Origin: Paenibacillus borealis
Lineage (GTDB): Bacteria; Bacillota; Bacilli; Paenibacillales; Paenibacillaceae
NCBI RefSeq assembly: GCF_000758665.1
Contig: NZ_CP009285.1
Span: forward strand, 8,092,809-8,156,808
Reading direction: 5' to 3'
Length of the DNA stretch: 64,000 nucleotides
In this document: in pieces, positions 52,218-62,821 of the stretch
Layout: every line of letters starts with the position of its first letter
How positions within the stretch are numbered: the first letter of the stretch is position 1
The notes under the pieces: model-generated
What the model was told of the DNA's origin: nothing
What the model saw: the letters and a program-made list of their open reading frames with translations, nothing else
The model's database searches: none
Translations under genes and position numbers: made by a program

Positions 52218-53381
52218 TTATCTTGTTCGTGATACGCCGTACATTTCGGCCATAGCAACAAGCAACCTGTTAACGTCCTCTTCTGTCGAGCTTACTCCAA
52301 CACTCGCCCTTACTGCTCCACTCTGCAAAGTATCTGCAGCTTTATGAGCAAGCGGCGTACAATGCATACCTGCACGCACAGCAATGTTATATTCGCGGTC
52401 CAGGCGATGGGCAATATCCGCTGATTCTTGCCCCTCAATTATAAACGCCACAATTCCGCTACGCTGAATACCTCTACCCGGTCCGAGAATCCGGATTCCC
52501 GGAATAGAAGCCAAGCCCTCCATTAGCTTTTGCGTCAGCTTCCATTCCTGCAAGTGAATCTGTTCGGTCCCAAGAGACAAGATCTCCTTTACACCCGCCT
52601 GCAGTCCGGCTATCCCTACAGCATTTTGCGTGCCGGCTTCATAGCGGTCAGGCCGTACAGTGGGTTGTTCAATATTCTCTGATTGGCTGCCTGTCCCGCC
52701 GTGCATCAGCGGCTCCATATCTAAATGAGGCGATATATACAATCCTCCGGTCCCTTGCGGTCCCAATAAACCTTTATGCCCCGGAAAAGCCAGCAGATCG
52801 ATATTCATCTCTGTCACATTTATATTCAGTGAGCCTGCACTCTGAGCAGCATCCACCAGAAATACAGCTCCATGTGCCCTGGCCATGTCACCGATCATTC
52901 CAATGGGCAGTATACTTCCGAGCAGATTGGAACTGTGATTACAAATCACCATTCTGGTATTGTGGCGGAAGGATTTCTGAAGCTCAGACAGATCGATCTG
53001 CCCTTCACGATCAACCTGTAAATAATCCACTTCAATACCTATCGTCCGGCGCAAATACTCTAACGGTCTGCGTACAGAGTTATGCTCTGTCATTGTTGAA
53101 ATCACATGATCTCCTGGTTGAAGTGTACCCTTAATAGCCATATTTAGCCCCATTGTTGTGTTATGAGTAAAGGCAATATTCTGAGCATTGGAGACAGCGA
53201 ACAGTTGAGCCAGCAAAGCCCGCGACCTTACCAGCACGCGTCCTGTACCTATTGCCAGTGAGTGGTTACCTCTCCCGGCATTTGCTCCTGAATGCTCCAG
53301 GGCATCCATCATCGCAGCAGCAACTGTTGGCGGCTTAGGCCATGAGGTTGCTGCATGATCCAGATAAACCAGTCTCTCCAT
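52218..53381 (-). CDS. Cysteine desulfurase-like class V aminotransferase
   Basis: A 387-residue PLP enzyme. YLDHAATSWPKP at the start, AFPGHKGLLGPQGTGGL with the PLP lysine (about 208), and a C-terminal Cys in MHCTPLAH. It belongs to the cysteine desulfurase-like family that in some bacteria accompanies Se-dependent molybdenum hydroxylases and DUF3343 proteins. Substrate may be cysteine or selenocysteine; no SufU/IscU partner is adjacent. ATG 53381. Confidence 0.88.
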   Translation of the reverse strand: MERLVYLDHAATSWPKPPTVAAAMMDALEHSGANAGRGNHSLAIGTGRVLVRSRALLAQLFAVSNAQNIAFTHNTTMGLNMAIKGTLQPGDHVISTMTEHNSVRRPLEYLRRTIGIEVDYLQVDREGQIDLSELQKSFRHNTRMVICNHSSNLLGSILPIGMIGDMARAHGAVFLVDAAQSAGSLNINVTEMNIDLLAFPGHKGLLGPQGTGGLYISPHLDMEPLMHGGTGSQSENIEQPTVRPDRYEAGTQNAVGIAGLQAGVKEILSLGTEQIHLQEWKLTQKLMEGLASIPGIRILGPGRGIQRSGIVAFIIEGQESADIAHRLDREYNIAVRAGMHCTPLAHKAADTLQSGAVRASVGVSSTEEDVNRLLVAMAEMYGVSRTR

Positions 53382-53474
53382 CTCTTCACCCTCACTTTTT
53401 TCGTTTAAAAAACATACCCCTCCATATCCGTATTAAGGATATCTCAGGATATGTTTTCGGCACAAATATCCAAA

Positions 53475-54317
53475 TCAGTTCCCGAGCAGCTCCAGCAATC
53501 TTTCCAGGTCTTGGGCACTGTAATAATTTAATTCTATTTTCCCTTTTTCCTTACCTTGCTTAATCTTAACGGTTGTTTTGAACCGTTCCCGCAATACTTC
53601 CTCAACATTGTCGATATAAGGATCGCGTTTGACCACTTTAGCCTTAATTCCATTAGCAGGTTTGCGGTCGAGGTTCTTCACTACCTCTTCCAATTCTCGT
53701 ACACTCCACTGCTGTTCCACACACTGCCCGGCTAATTGTTTAATGGTCTCCGGATCTTTAAGCGCTACAATTGCCCGGGCATGTCCCATAGAAATTGTTC
53801 CACGTGAAACATAATCCTTCACTTCTTCCGGCAGACTAAGCAGCCGCAGGAAGTTGGCGATATGCGATCTGGACTTTCCCACCTTCAGTGACAGCTCTTC
53901 TTGGGTTAGAGCGAATTGATCCATCAACCCTTGATAAGCAACGGCAATTTCCATTGCATTTAGATTCTCACGCTGCAGGTTTTCGATCAGGGCAATCTCC
54001 ATGACCTGCTGATCACTCAGGCTGCGGACCACTGCAGGAATTGTTGCTTTGCCGCAGTATTGCGATGCACGGAACCGGCGTTCACCAGCAATGATCTCAT
54101 AGCCCTTCAATACACTGCGGACAATGATCGGTTGAATGACTCCATGCTGTCTAATGGATTCAGCCAGTTCCTGAATAGCTTCTTCGTTGAAATCTTTACG
54201 CGGCTGATACGGATTGGCTCTTAACTGCGACAAGGGTATTTCTACAACCTTATCGTCCTCGTTAATCGATAAAGAAGGTATTAAAGCATCCAAGCCTTTG
54301 CCTAGGCGCTTACTCAT
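53475..54317 (-). CDS. parB: Chromosome partition protein ParB/Spo0J
   Basis: A 280-residue ParB: CTP-binding N-terminal domain with GERRFRAS, a helix-turn-helix (LTQEELSLKVGKSRSHIANFLRL) and a dimerisation end. It loads on parS and spreads as a CTP-gated clamp; it links segregation to sporulation. The ATG overlaps soj by 8 nt. A parS lies inside the gene at 53796-53811, as in B. subtilis spo0J. Confidence 0.97.
   Translation of the reverse strand: MSKRLGKGLDALIPSLSINEDDKVVEIPLSQLRANPYQPRKDFNEEAIQELAESIRQHGVIQPIIVRSVLKGYEIIAGERRFRASQYCGKATIPAVVRSLSDQQVMEIALIENLQRENLNAMEIAVAYQGLMDQFALTQEELSLKVGKSRSHIANFLRLLSLPEEVKDYVSRGTISMGHARAIVALKDPETIKQLAGQCVEQQWSVRELEEVVKNLDRKPANGIKAKVVKRDPYIDNVEEVLRERFKTTVKIKQGKEKGKIELNYYSAQDLERLLELLGN
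53796..53811. other. parS site within spo0J
   Basis: TGTTCCACGTGAAACA, one mismatch from the perfect palindrome TGTTTCACGTGAAACA. Confidence 0.9.
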
Positions 54318-55071
54318 AAGAAATCACTTCCTTTGCCAACTCTAAATACACTTCCGCTCCTTTGGAACGGGAATCATAGGTGATAATGGATTGTCCATGC
54401 GAAGGAGCTTCGCTGAGACGTACATTGCGCGGAATAATGGTTCTATACACTTTTTCCTGGAAGTACTTTTTCACTTCTTCAATCACTTGAATACCCAGAT
54501 TCGTCCGGGCATCAAGCATAGTAAGTAGAACGCCTTCTATCTTAAGGTGAGGGTTAAGATTCTTCTGTACCAATCTCACAGTATTAAGCAGCTGGCTCAG
54601 CCCTTCAAGCGCATAGTATTCGCACTGAATTGGAATAATTACGGAGTCTGCCGCAGTCAGAGAGTTAATGGTAAGAATACCCAATGATGGAGGGCAGTCG
54701 ATGATGATGTAATCATAATTGGCCTTCACCGCATTTAGAGCCTTCTTCAACTTCAGCTCTCGCGAAATCGTTGAGACCAATTCGATCTCTGCACCCGCCA
54801 ATTGAATAGTAGCCGGTATAATATGAAGACCTTCGATTTGGGTCTCCAGTATCGTTTCCTGCGGGTTAGCTTCATTAATTAGAATATCATAAATGCAATT
54901 TGCTACATCCGCTTTGTTGACGCCAACGCCGCTCGTAGTGTTGCCTTGGGGATCGATATCAACAAGCAGCACTCTCTTCCCTAAAGTAGCCATGCCGGCA
55001 CCCAGGTTTACAGAGGTTGTTGTTTTACCGACCCCGCCTTTTTGATTTGCTATGGCAATAATCTTGGACAC
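54310..55071 (-). CDS. soj: Chromosome partition ATPase ParA/Soj
   Basis: A 253-residue ParA: deviant Walker A KGGVGKTT, IIDCPPSLG switch region and DNA-binding basic patch. With ParB it moves origins and regulates DnaA. Preceded by a spacer of about 160 nt up to the noc terminator. Confidence 0.97.
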   Translation of the reverse strand: MSKIIAIANQKGGVGKTTTSVNLGAGMATLGKRVLLVDIDPQGNTTSGVGVNKADVANCIYDILINEANPQETILETQIEGLHIIPATIQLAGAEIELVSTISRELKLKKALNAVKANYDYIIIDCPPSLGILTINSLTAADSVIIPIQCEYYALEGLSQLLNTVRLVQKNLNPHLKIEGVLLTMLDARTNLGIQVIEEVKKYFQEKVYRTIIPRNVRLSEAPSHGQSIITYDSRSKGAEVYLELAKEVISYE

Positions 55072-55236
55072 TTATTTCACCTCGAATTGTTAGAAAGAAT
55101 CATCTTGTAAGGTCATGAGTTGTATTGGCATAATGCTTTGTATACTACGGCATCACATTTGCGGGAAGTGTAGACAAATATACATTAACTTATCCATAAA
55201 GTGTATGTGTGATAACGTGTGGAGCTAGTCATAGAA

Positions 55237-55266
55237 AAGGCGGCCAATCAACCTCAGGGCCGCCTT
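55237..55266 (-). terminator. Intrinsic terminator of noc
   Basis: AAGGCGGCC / GGCCGCCTT stem with a 12-nt loop and TTTTC following on the minus strand. Confidence 0.88.
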
Positions 55267-55282
55267 CAGCTTTTGAAACCAT

Positions 55283-56098
55283 TTATCTTTTTGGAATTTG
55301 GATAACAATCTCATAATGATCGCCGCGGTCATTCTCAGATGTCTTGATTTCCATCCCCGAACCGGAAACCATATCAATGGATTGACGAATTGTATTAAGG
55401 GCGAGACGAACATCCTTTGTATAGGATACCCGTTTTGATTTTTTGGTCTGTGTAACTGCTTTGTAGAATGCAATACGTGCCTCTGTTTGTTTCACATTGA
55501 GTTCTTTGGAGATAACCTCAGCCAGAACTTTCAGCTGCATCTCCTCCGTGTCGAGAGATAACAGTGACCGAGCATGACGTTCAGTGATTTTTCTTTCCAT
55601 CAAAGCAGTCTTCACCTGCTCCGGTAAATTCAGCAAGCGAATCTTGTTGGCAATCGTTGACTGGCTTTTGCCAAGCCGCTGAGCCAGACTCTCTTGTGTC
55701 AATTGATGCAGATCGATCAGCTTCTGATAGGCAATGGCCTCTTCAATAGAAGTTAGACCCTCACGCTGCAAATTCTCTATCAGTGCAATTGAGGCTGCTT
55801 GTGAATCATTGAATTCGCGGACTAGAGCCGGAATAGTCTCCATGCCCAGCTTCTTGACCGCCCTCCAGCGTCTTTCACCTGCGATAATTTCATACTGTGA
55901 ATCACGCATACGCACAACGATCGGCTGGATAACTCCATGAGTTTTGATAGTCTGGCATAGCTCATCTATCTTGTCATCATCAAAAATCGTCCGTGGCTGA
56001 TATGGACTGCTGATGACCTCATGAACCGGGATTTGTTTGATCTCTTCTCCGCTGCTCCGCTCGGTAAATCCAAAAAGCTTGGTGAATTGTTCTTTCAT
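55283..56098 (-). CDS. noc: Nucleoid occlusion protein Noc
   Basis: A 271-residue ParB paralogue. The short amphipathic N-terminus (MKEQFTKLFGF) is the membrane-binding helix of Noc; ParB core GERRWRAVKKLG and HTH LTQESLAQRLGKSQSTIANKIRLL follow. It blocks division over the nucleoid by binding NBS sites rather than parS. The ATG 56098 is chosen for family fit; ATG 56107 is close by. Confidence 0.94.
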   Translation of the reverse strand: MKEQFTKLFGFTERSSGEEIKQIPVHEVISSPYQPRTIFDDDKIDELCQTIKTHGVIQPIVVRMRDSQYEIIAGERRWRAVKKLGMETIPALVREFNDSQAASIALIENLQREGLTSIEEAIAYQKLIDLHQLTQESLAQRLGKSQSTIANKIRLLNLPEQVKTALMERKITERHARSLLSLDTEEMQLKVLAEVISKELNVKQTEARIAFYKAVTQTKKSKRVSYTKDVRLALNTIRQSIDMVSGSGMEIKTSENDRGDHYEIVIQIPKR

Positions 56099-56539
56099 TC
56101 CGTTCATAACCACCTAATTTCGTTATAGTACGATCCTTCTAACCTTTCTTACGAAAAGCCTATCGTACAGCGTGAGAAAAGCATCTATCCTCATCCATAG
56201 TCACTTTCCCTGTAATTAAAGAATTAGCCAGATACGCTGAGCAACTCTTTAATTTGAAACAGTCTGACAATATTTCTGACCTTCAGCACTCCATACCTAA
56301 AGCACCAGCAAAGAGCTGGAAGAGTCTTCTCTATAAAAAGTCTTACTATAGTATTCTATCACTTTTCCGCTCATAATCCTATTCTCCATAGGGACCTATT
56401 TTTCCTGCATTAAGGTCACCTAAGGTCCCCAAATTCACAAACAACTCTGTTAATCCCCTTAAGATTATAACTTACAGGCCCGATAGGCTCTATCCAGGCT
56501 TTAATCTCTCACTACTGGTAGACATATCACCAATAAAAA

Positions 56540-56570
56540 AGATCAAGCCCATTTAGCATGAGCTTGATCT
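56540..56570 (-). terminator. Intrinsic terminator of rsmG
   Basis: AGATCAAGC / GCTTGATCT stem with U6 on the minus strand. Confidence 0.85.
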
Positions 56571-56595
56571 CTATTTCTTAAATCTGATTCAGATT

Positions 56596-56611
56596 TGTTT
56601 CACGTGAAACA
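56596..56611. other. parS site (perfect)
   Basis: TGTTTCACGTGAAACA, an exact match to the parS palindrome, just downstream of rsmG; ParB/Spo0J loading site. Confidence 0.97.
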
Positions 56612-56612
56612 A

Positions 56613-57335
56613 TTAAATGAGTGGCGATTTGGCGGGAACGCCTGGTTTCCGCGGATATTTGGCCGGTGTAGCCCCGGTCTTGCGCACAAGAATAATATGC
56701 CGCGCAGATTCCTCCACAGGTAAACTGAAGGATTCAACCTTCTGCAGTTCCGCGCGCAGTTCCTTGAAGCTGCGCTTGGCTTCAGCCAATTCCTCAGCCG
56801 GGTCGCTGCCCTTCATTGCGGCAAAGACTCCGTCCTTCCGGGTAAACGGAAGACAAAACTCATTCAAGAGGGATAAGCGTGCAACCGCACGGGCAGTTAC
56901 CACATCATAAGCATCGCGGTGAACATATTGTCTGGCTACCTCTTCAGCCCGTCCGTGAATCAGTTGTACGCCAGTCAAACCCAGAGTATCACACACATGC
57001 TGCAGGAAAGAGATTCGCTTGTTCAGTGAATCCACAATCGTCAGCTTCAGATGCGGGAAACAAATCTTTAGCGGAATTCCAGGAAATCCTGCACCCGAGC
57101 CGATATCAGCAAGAGTTTTGGTTTCATCCATATTAATATAGAATGCCAGGGATAGTGAATCGTAGAAATGCTTCGTATATACCTGGCTTCTTTCCGTAAT
57201 ACCTGTAAGATTCATCTTCTCATTCCAGGAGATCAATTCCTGGAAATATTGTTCAAATTGTTCTAACTGCTTCGTTGAGAGCTGTAGTCCGCGCTCGTTG
57301 AGCAGAGCGGCGAACTGGGCTGCCGTATTATCCAT
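56613..57335 (-). CDS. rsmG: 16S rRNA (guanine-527 N7)-methyltransferase
   Basis: A 240-residue SAM methyltransferase (GidB) with the SAM motif ADIGSGAGFPGIPL. It makes m7G527 in 16S rRNA; its loss gives low-level streptomycin resistance in other bacteria. The ATG is 3 nt after mnmG. The basic Pro/Lys-rich C-terminus (about 225-240) is a family extension. Confidence 0.97.
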   Translation of the reverse strand: MDNTAAQFAALLNERGLQLSTKQLEQFEQYFQELISWNEKMNLTGITERSQVYTKHFYDSLSLAFYINMDETKTLADIGSGAGFPGIPLKICFPHLKLTIVDSLNKRISFLQHVCDTLGLTGVQLIHGRAEEVARQYVHRDAYDVVTARAVARLSLLNEFCLPFTRKDGVFAAMKGSDPAEELAEAKRSFKELRAELQKVESFSLPVEESARHIILVRKTGATPAKYPRKPGVPAKSPLI

Positions 57336-57338
57336 AAA

Positions 57339-59225
57339 TTATCCTTTCGCCGCTGTCACACGGTTATAATGCTCCAGATGTACAAGCAGAATTGAAATAT
57401 CTGCCGGAGTTACTCCTCCAATGCGCGATGCCTGCCCAATGGAGATTGGAGCGATTTTGGTCAGCTTTTGCCGGGCTTCCATCGCAAGCCCATGGATTTC
57501 ATTGTAGTTGATATCGTCAGGAATCTTCTTTTTCTCCATCTTCTGCAGCTTCTCTACATGCTGAAGTTGTTTCTCAATATATCCGGCATATTTAATCTGG
57601 ATCTCAACCTGTTCCTTCATATCTTCGTCCAGCTCTTCCGGAGCAGGCGATATCATATCTACGAAGCTGTAAGTAAGCTCCGGACGGCGCATTAAGGTCA
57701 GCAGATTGCTTCCGTCAACAATAGGTGCCGATTCATAACCGGCAAGGGCCTCATTCACCTGAACAGGTTTAACCTTCGTTTCCTGCAGGCGGATAATTTC
57801 ACGGTCTACCCGTCCTTTTTTATCGAGGAATGCCTCATAACGCTGCTCTGGAATAAGCCCGATATCATAACCGATTGGAGTCAGGCGCAGATCAGCATTA
57901 TCATGACGGAGCAGCAGCCGGTATTCCGCACGTGAAGTCAGCAGACGATAAGGTTCATTGGTTCCTTTGGTGACCAGATCATCAATCAGAACCCCGATAT
58001 AACCTTGGGACCGGTCAAGGACCACCGGCTCCTTCTCCTGCACTTTGCGCGCTGCGTTAATACCTGCAATTACGCCCTGCCCAGCAGCTTCCTCGTACCC
58101 GGAGGTGCCATTGATTTGTCCGGCGGTGAATAGTCCCGGCAAACGTTTCGTTTCCAGAGAAGGCCAGAGCTGAGTAGGAACCATCGCATCATATTCAATC
58201 GCATAGCCGTTGCGCATCATCTCTACCTTTTCCATACCGGGAATGGAACGCAGTACTGCCAGCTGCACATCCTCAGGGAGGCTCGTGGACAGACCTTGTA
58301 CATAGTATTCCGATGTGTTTTTGCCTTCCGGCTCCAGGAAGATCTGATGCTGGGATTTATCGCTGAACCGGACGACCTTATCTTCGATCGATGGACAATA
58401 GCGCGGACCTGTTCCTTCAATAATTCCGGTAAACATCGGTGCCCGGTGCAGGTTATCATTAATAATCTGATGCGTGACCGGTGATGTGTAAGTCAGCCAG
58501 CAAGGCAGCTGTTCATTATCGGATGATTTAGTTTCAAAAGAGAAGAATTTCGGCTTATCATCACCCGGCTGAATTTCTGTCTTGGAGAAATCAATCGTAT
58601 CCTTGTGCACACGCGGCGGTGTTCCAGTCTTGAAGCGGACCAGATCAAATCCAAGCTCACGCAAATTCTCGGACAACCGTACAGACGGCTGCTGATTGTT
58701 CGGTCCGCTCTCATAAGTCAGTTCACCCATAATCACTTTGCCGCGCAGATAGGTTCCAGTTGTCAGGATAACAGTTTTGCTGTGATATACGGTTCCGGTC
58801 TTTGTAACAACGCCGGCGCAGCGTCCGTCTTCAACGATCAGTTCTTCCACCATGCCCTGGCGCAGAGTCAGGTTTGGCGTCTTTTCCATCGTTTCCTTCA
58901 TCGCATGCTGATACAGGAACTTGTCCGCCTGTGCACGCAGTGCGTGAACAGCAGGTCCTTTACCCGTGTTAAGCATCCGCAGCTGGATGAAAGTTTTATC
59001 TATATTGCGGCCCATTTCCCCGCCCAGCGCATCAATTTCACGCACCACATGGCCCTTGGCAGGTCCGCCAATAGATGGATTACATGGCATGAAGGCCACC
59101 ATATCCAGGTTAATCGTGATCATCAGTGTGCGGCAGCCCATCCGTGCAGCAGCCAGAGCCGCTTCGCAGCCGGCATGTCCGGCGCCAATGACGACAACAT
59201 CATAGCTGCCTCCATCATAATTCAT
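57339..59225 (-). CDS. mnmG: tRNA uridine-5-carboxymethylaminomethyl modification enzyme MnmG
   Basis: A 628-residue FAD enzyme (GidA). FAD motif [19 protein letters not shown] near the N-terminus and [13 protein letters not shown]. With MnmE it modifies wobble U34 of tRNAs. 16 nt after mnmE. Confidence 0.98.
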   Translation of the reverse strand: MNYDGGSYDVVVIGAGHAGCEAALAAARMGCRTLMITINLDMVAFMPCNPSIGGPAKGHVVREIDALGGEMGRNIDKTFIQLRMLNTGKGPAVHALRAQADKFLYQHAMKETMEKTPNLTLRQGMVEELIVEDGRCAGVVTKTGTVYHSKTVILTTGTYLRGKVIMGELTYESGPNNQQPSVRLSENLRELGFDLVRFKTGTPPRVHKDTIDFSKTEIQPGDDKPKFFSFETKSSDNEQLPCWLTYTSPVTHQIINDNLHRAPMFTGIIEGTGPRYCPSIEDKVVRFSDKSQHQIFLEPEGKNTSEYYVQGLSTSLPEDVQLAVLRSIPGMEKVEMMRNGYAIEYDAMVPTQLWPSLETKRLPGLFTAGQINGTSGYEEAAGQGVIAGINAARKVQEKEPVVLDRSQGYIGVLIDDLVTKGTNEPYRLLTSRAEYRLLLRHDNADLRLTPIGYDIGLIPEQRYEAFLDKKGRVDREIIRLQETKVKPVQVNEALAGYESAPIVDGSNLLTLMRRPELTYSFVDMISPAPEELDEDMKEQVEIQIKYAGYIEKQLQHVEKLQKMEKKKIPDDINYNEIHGLAMEARQKLTKIAPISIGQASRIGGVTPADISILLVHLEHYNRVTAAKG

Positions 59226-59241
59226 AACTGTTCCCTCCTTA

Positions 59242-60618
59242 TTATTTACCTAAGCAGAATTGCGAGAAGATCTGATCCAGCAGTGAATCAGCAGCCGCAT
59301 CTCCAATAATCTCACCAAGCTGCTCCCAGGCAAGGCGTACATCGATCTGTATCATATCTATAGGAATAAGCATCTCCGCAGCTTCGTAGGCATCCTGAAG
59401 TGATTTACGTGCCTTCTTCAGCAAGGCAATATGTCTTACATTACTTACGTAAGTCAAGTCACCTGACTCCAGCTTGCCTCCGAAAAAGAGTGCCGAGATC
59501 GCCTCTTCCAGTTTATCCAGTCCTTCCTCCTCCAGCACAGACATCGGTACAATGCTCGACTCGTCAAAAAAGGAGCGCAGCTTATCCGTATCCAGACGGG
59601 ACGGTAAGTCCATTTTATTCATGATGACCAGGGCTTGTCTACCGTGGATTTGTTCCATCAGTGCCAATTCATCCTCATGGAGCTCATCGTTGGCGTTCAG
59701 CACCAGCAGAATCAGATCCGCATCGCTAAAAGCCGCCTTCGAACGTTCCACACCGATTCTTTCTACCACATCCATAGTTTCACGGATACCGGCAGTGTCC
59801 AGCAGCTTCAGGGGAATATTATTAATCGTAACATACTCTTCTATTACATCACGCGTTGTTCCCGGAATATCGGTTACAATCGCCTTGTTGTCGCGGGCAA
59901 GCGCGTTAAGCAGGGAGGACTTGCCGACATTAGGCCGGCCCACAATTGCTGTTGTGATCCCTTCGCGCAGAATCTTTCCTTCATTAGCTGTACGAAGCAG
60001 CTTGTTAATGCCTTCCATAACCGCTTGGCTCTTGTCCTTGATGAAATCGGCTGTTAAGGACTCCACATCATGTTCCGGATAATCAATGTTCACTTCAATA
60101 TGAGCCAGCATCTCAATAAGAGTGTGCCGAAGCTCATGAATCCGTGCGGATAGAGAACCGCTAACCTGCTTAAGCGCAACCGAGAAGGCCCGGTCCGATT
60201 TGGAACGAATCAGGTCAATAACAGCCTCTGCCTGCGAAAGATCAATCCGTCCGCCCAGAAAAGCACGTTTGGTGAATTCCCCCGGCTCAGCCAGCCGGAT
60301 ATCCTGCTGCAGTAGCAGGTCCATCACTCTTCTTACAGAGATTACGCCGCCATGGGCACTGATTTCCACTACATCTTCCGTTGTAAAAGAACGCGGTCCC
60401 TTCATAACCGTAACCAGCACTTCTTCCATCCGCTCCCCATCCAGCGGACTTACAATATGTCCATAATGTACAGTATGGGATTCAGCTTCCGTAAGGGGGA
60501 TACGGCTTTTGAACAATGGAGCAACCTGGCTGATAGCCTGCGGTCCGCTAACCCGGATGATGGCAATTCCGCCTTCACCCAGAGCCGTCGATACGGCAGC
60601 TATAGTGTCACTAAGCAT
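59242..60618 (-). CDS. mnmE: tRNA modification GTPase MnmE
   Basis: A 458-residue GTPase (TrmE): N-terminal folate-binding domain, a helical domain and a G domain with [25 protein letters not shown] and NKMD, ending in the conserved FCLGK. The start ATG 60618 is set by GAGGTG; codons upstream are open but lack spacing. Confidence 0.98.
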   Translation of the reverse strand: MLSDTIAAVSTALGEGGIAIIRVSGPQAISQVAPLFKSRIPLTEAESHTVHYGHIVSPLDGERMEEVLVTVMKGPRSFTTEDVVEISAHGGVISVRRVMDLLLQQDIRLAEPGEFTKRAFLGGRIDLSQAEAVIDLIRSKSDRAFSVALKQVSGSLSARIHELRHTLIEMLAHIEVNIDYPEHDVESLTADFIKDKSQAVMEGINKLLRTANEGKILREGITTAIVGRPNVGKSSLLNALARDNKAIVTDIPGTTRDVIEEYVTINNIPLKLLDTAGIRETMDVVERIGVERSKAAFSDADLILLVLNANDELHEDELALMEQIHGRQALVIMNKMDLPSRLDTDKLRSFFDESSIVPMSVLEEEGLDKLEEAISALFFGGKLESGDLTYVSNVRHIALLKKARKSLQDAYEAAEMLIPIDMIQIDVRLAWEQLGEIIGDAAADSLLDQIFSQFCLGK

Positions 60619-60660
60619 GTTGTTATTCACCTCTGGCTTGATCTATTCTATTCAAAAAAA

Positions 60661-60693
60661 CAATGACTCCTCGCATAGGTCAAGGAGTCATTG
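60661..60693 (-). terminator. Intrinsic terminator of yidC-jag
   Basis: CAATGACTCCT / AGGAGTCATTG 11-bp stem followed by U7 on the minus strand. Confidence 0.92.
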
Positions 60694-60705
60694 CGGCATA
60701 TGGTT

Positions 60706-61440
60706 CTACTTCAATGTTATAACGACGCGGCGGTTCGGTTCTTCACCCTTGCTAAGCGTGTTAACCTGCCGGTGATCTTGTAATCTGGAATGAATAATCT
60801 TGCGTTCCTGCGGGGACATGGGTTCCAGGACGACCTCTTTACGGGTCCGGACTACACGTCCCGCGAGCCGATCCGCCAATTCCTCAAGCGTCTTCTTGCG
60901 GCGTTCACGGAAGTTCTCCGCATCCAGTACAAGGCGGATGAAGCTGTCGGAATAGCGGTTGGCAACAATATTAGCCAAATACTGCAGAGCATCGAGAGTT
61001 TGTCCTCTTCTGCCAATCAGCAGCCCGAGATCCGGACCGGATATTTGCAGAATAGTTGATTCCTTGGTATGAACGATTTCAACTTCCACCTCAAGCCCCA
61101 TGCTCTTGGCGACATCCACAATGAAATGAACGGCCTGTTGGTAAGCTTCCTCCACCGGGTGTCCGGAATCCTGGCGCGGTACGCCGCTGATCGCCTCTGG
61201 TTTGCTCTCTCTTGTTGACTGCTGAGACAGTAGCGGAGCACTCGCCGCTGATGCCGGTGCGGCTTCAGAGATCAAGGTCAATTCTACCTTGGCTCCCTTC
61301 GCACCGATCAATCCAAGGAATCCTTTTGACGGCTGTTCAAGTACGTTGACCGTTACCCGGTCCTTCTGAACTCCAAGCTGGTTAAGTCCCCGTTCTACAG
61401 CTTCTTCAATGGTTTTCCCTGTCGCGACGACTTTGCTCAT
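60706..61440 (-). CDS. jag: Jag (KhpB), RNA-binding protein linked to SpoIIIJ
   Basis: A 244-residue protein with an N-terminal Jag domain (VVATGKTIEEAVERGLNQLG), a KH domain (LLIGRRGQTLDALQYL) and an R3H domain near the C-terminus (ERKIIHSRLQDHRQVNT). Binds RNA, affects cell elongation in relatives. The ATG overlaps the yidC stop by 4 nt. Confidence 0.95.
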   Translation of the reverse strand: MSKVVATGKTIEEAVERGLNQLGVQKDRVTVNVLEQPSKGFLGLIGAKGAKVELTLISEAAPASAASAPLLSQQSTRESKPEAISGVPRQDSGHPVEEAYQQAVHFIVDVAKSMGLEVEVEIVHTKESTILQISGPDLGLLIGRRGQTLDALQYLANIVANRYSDSFIRLVLDAENFRERRKKTLEELADRLAGRVVRTRKEVVLEPMSPQERKIIHSRLQDHRQVNTLSKGEEPNRRVVITLK

Positions 61441-62384
61441 TTTGACTTTTTGACCCCCTTCTTCCCTTTGCTGCTATTGCCTTTTGCAGCAGGAGTAACA
61501 TCTTTGCGGGCGTTATTGTTGCTGTTCTTGCTCTTCGTCAAATTCACTTCTTTGGCTTTGCCGTTACCTGCAGTAGCGGTAGCCGTGGCACTTGCAGCTG
61601 CAATAGCCGCTTTATGTTTATCGTTGTTGCGGTACAAGAAGTAGTTCTGAATAATGGTGTACAGATTGCTATAGAACCAGTACAGCGGAAGCGCAGACGG
61701 GAAGTTGTAGGACATGATGAAAATCAGAACCGGGTATACCATCATCATGAACTGCATTGGACCCTGCTGTTGCACCGGATTCATTTTGGTCATCATACGG
61801 GTTTGAATGAATGTCGTAGCAGCGGCAAGGAGCGGCAGAATGAACAGGTGATCGGGTTTGCCGAGCTGCAGCCACAGGAAGTCATGCAATCTAAGATCCG
61901 GGTTGTAATAGATCGAGTTGTACAAGGCGATGAAGATCGGCATTTGCACGATCAGCGGCAGACAGCCGGCCATCGGATTAACCTTGTTCTCCTGGAACAG
62001 GCGCATCGTTTCCTGCTGAACCTTTTCGGGCTCGTCTTTATATTTTTTCTTAATCTTCTCAAGTTCCGGTTGGATGGCCTGCATCGCGCGCGAACTCTTA
62101 ACCTGCTTAATAGTAAGCGGCAAAATCAGTGTACGGACAATGATAACCATTACGAGGACGGCTAGTCCATACTGGCCATTAAACCACTTTGCGAAAGTAT
62201 CCAGTGCAATGGCGAAATAATAAACTACATTACTCTGCCAGAAGCCTCCATTTTTTAAATCTTCCGTAGTGTGCGTCACTGATGCCGCCCCGGACGGAGA
62301 GCACCCCGACAGAACAGCAATCATTAGAACCATTAACCCGAGGAGAAGAAACATTTTTCCTCGCTTAGTCTTCATTAGAGACAC
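61437..62384 (-). CDS. yidC: Membrane protein insertase YidC (SpoIIIJ/OxaA)
   Basis: A 315-residue insertase. Lipoprotein signal ending LSGCS, then five membrane helices with the core GCLPLIVQMPIFIALYNSI. The C-terminus (about 260-315) is Ala/Lys-rich and basic, suited to ribosome contact. The GTG start at 62384 has GAGGGG 7 nt upstream; ATG 62375 is the alternative. Two paralogues usually exist in spore formers; this copy by its jag neighbour corresponds to SpoIIIJ. Confidence 0.95.
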   Translation of the reverse strand: MSLMKTKRGKMFLLLGLMVLMIAVLSGCSPSGAASVTHTTEDLKNGGFWQSNVVYYFAIALDTFAKWFNGQYGLAVLVMVIIVRTLILPLTIKQVKSSRAMQAIQPELEKIKKKYKDEPEKVQQETMRLFQENKVNPMAGCLPLIVQMPIFIALYNSIYYNPDLRLHDFLWLQLGKPDHLFILPLLAAATTFIQTRMMTKMNPVQQQGPMQFMMMVYPVLIFIMSYNFPSALPLYWFYSNLYTIIQNYFLYRNNDKHKAAIAAASATATATAGNGKAKEVNLTKSKNSNNNARKDVTPAAKGNSSKGKKGVKKSK

Positions 62385-62470
62385 TTCAAAACCCCTCTCA
62401 TAAACATTCCATTGCACCGTAAATCATAACATAATTATGGATACAAATAAACAAGCCCCTTATGCCCCTC

Positions 62471-62821
62471 TTACTTGTGCAAAGCCTTGAGCAGCTTGGC
62501 TTTGCGAAGCACATGCAGGACGCTTTTCTCAAGCTCGCCGTAATCCTTGGAGAGAGCTCCTTTTCTCACGATGAACACCATGTCCAGGCCGCCGGTGATT
62601 TCCGGCTCATGGTGACGGACAATTTCCTTTACCAGCCGTCTCATCCGGTTGCGAACCACTGCATTTCCGACCTTCTTGCTGACGGATATACCTACGCGGA
62701 AACGTTCAACCTCTTTTCGGGGAAACCAATACACCACATATTGATGATTCGCAAATGACTTCCCATGGCGGTATACGCGGCTGAAGTCGGCACGGTTTCG
62801 TAATCGTAAACTTTTGTGCAC
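62471..62821 (-). CDS. rnpA: RNase P protein component
   Basis: A 116-residue RnpA with the RNA-binding RNR motif region NAVVRNRMRRLVKE. It aids tRNA 5' processing. The start is GTG 62821 with GGAGA upstream. Separated from rpmH by about 390 nt with several hairpins, unusually long. Confidence 0.96.
   Translation of the reverse strand: MHKSLRLRNRADFSRVYRHGKSFANHQYVVYWFPRKEVERFRVGISVSKKVGNAVVRNRMRRLVKEIVRHHEPEITGGLDMVFIVRKGALSKDYGELEKSVLHVLRKAKLLKALHK

Larger units (their letters stand above)
56099..56612. other. Intergenic region noc-rsmG with parS and terminator
   Basis: About 510 bp with no gene. It holds the noc leader, an inverted repeat AATTAAAGA/TCTTTAATT (about 56217-56251), the rsmG terminator (56540-56570) and a perfect parS (56596-56611). 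Confidence 0.6.
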
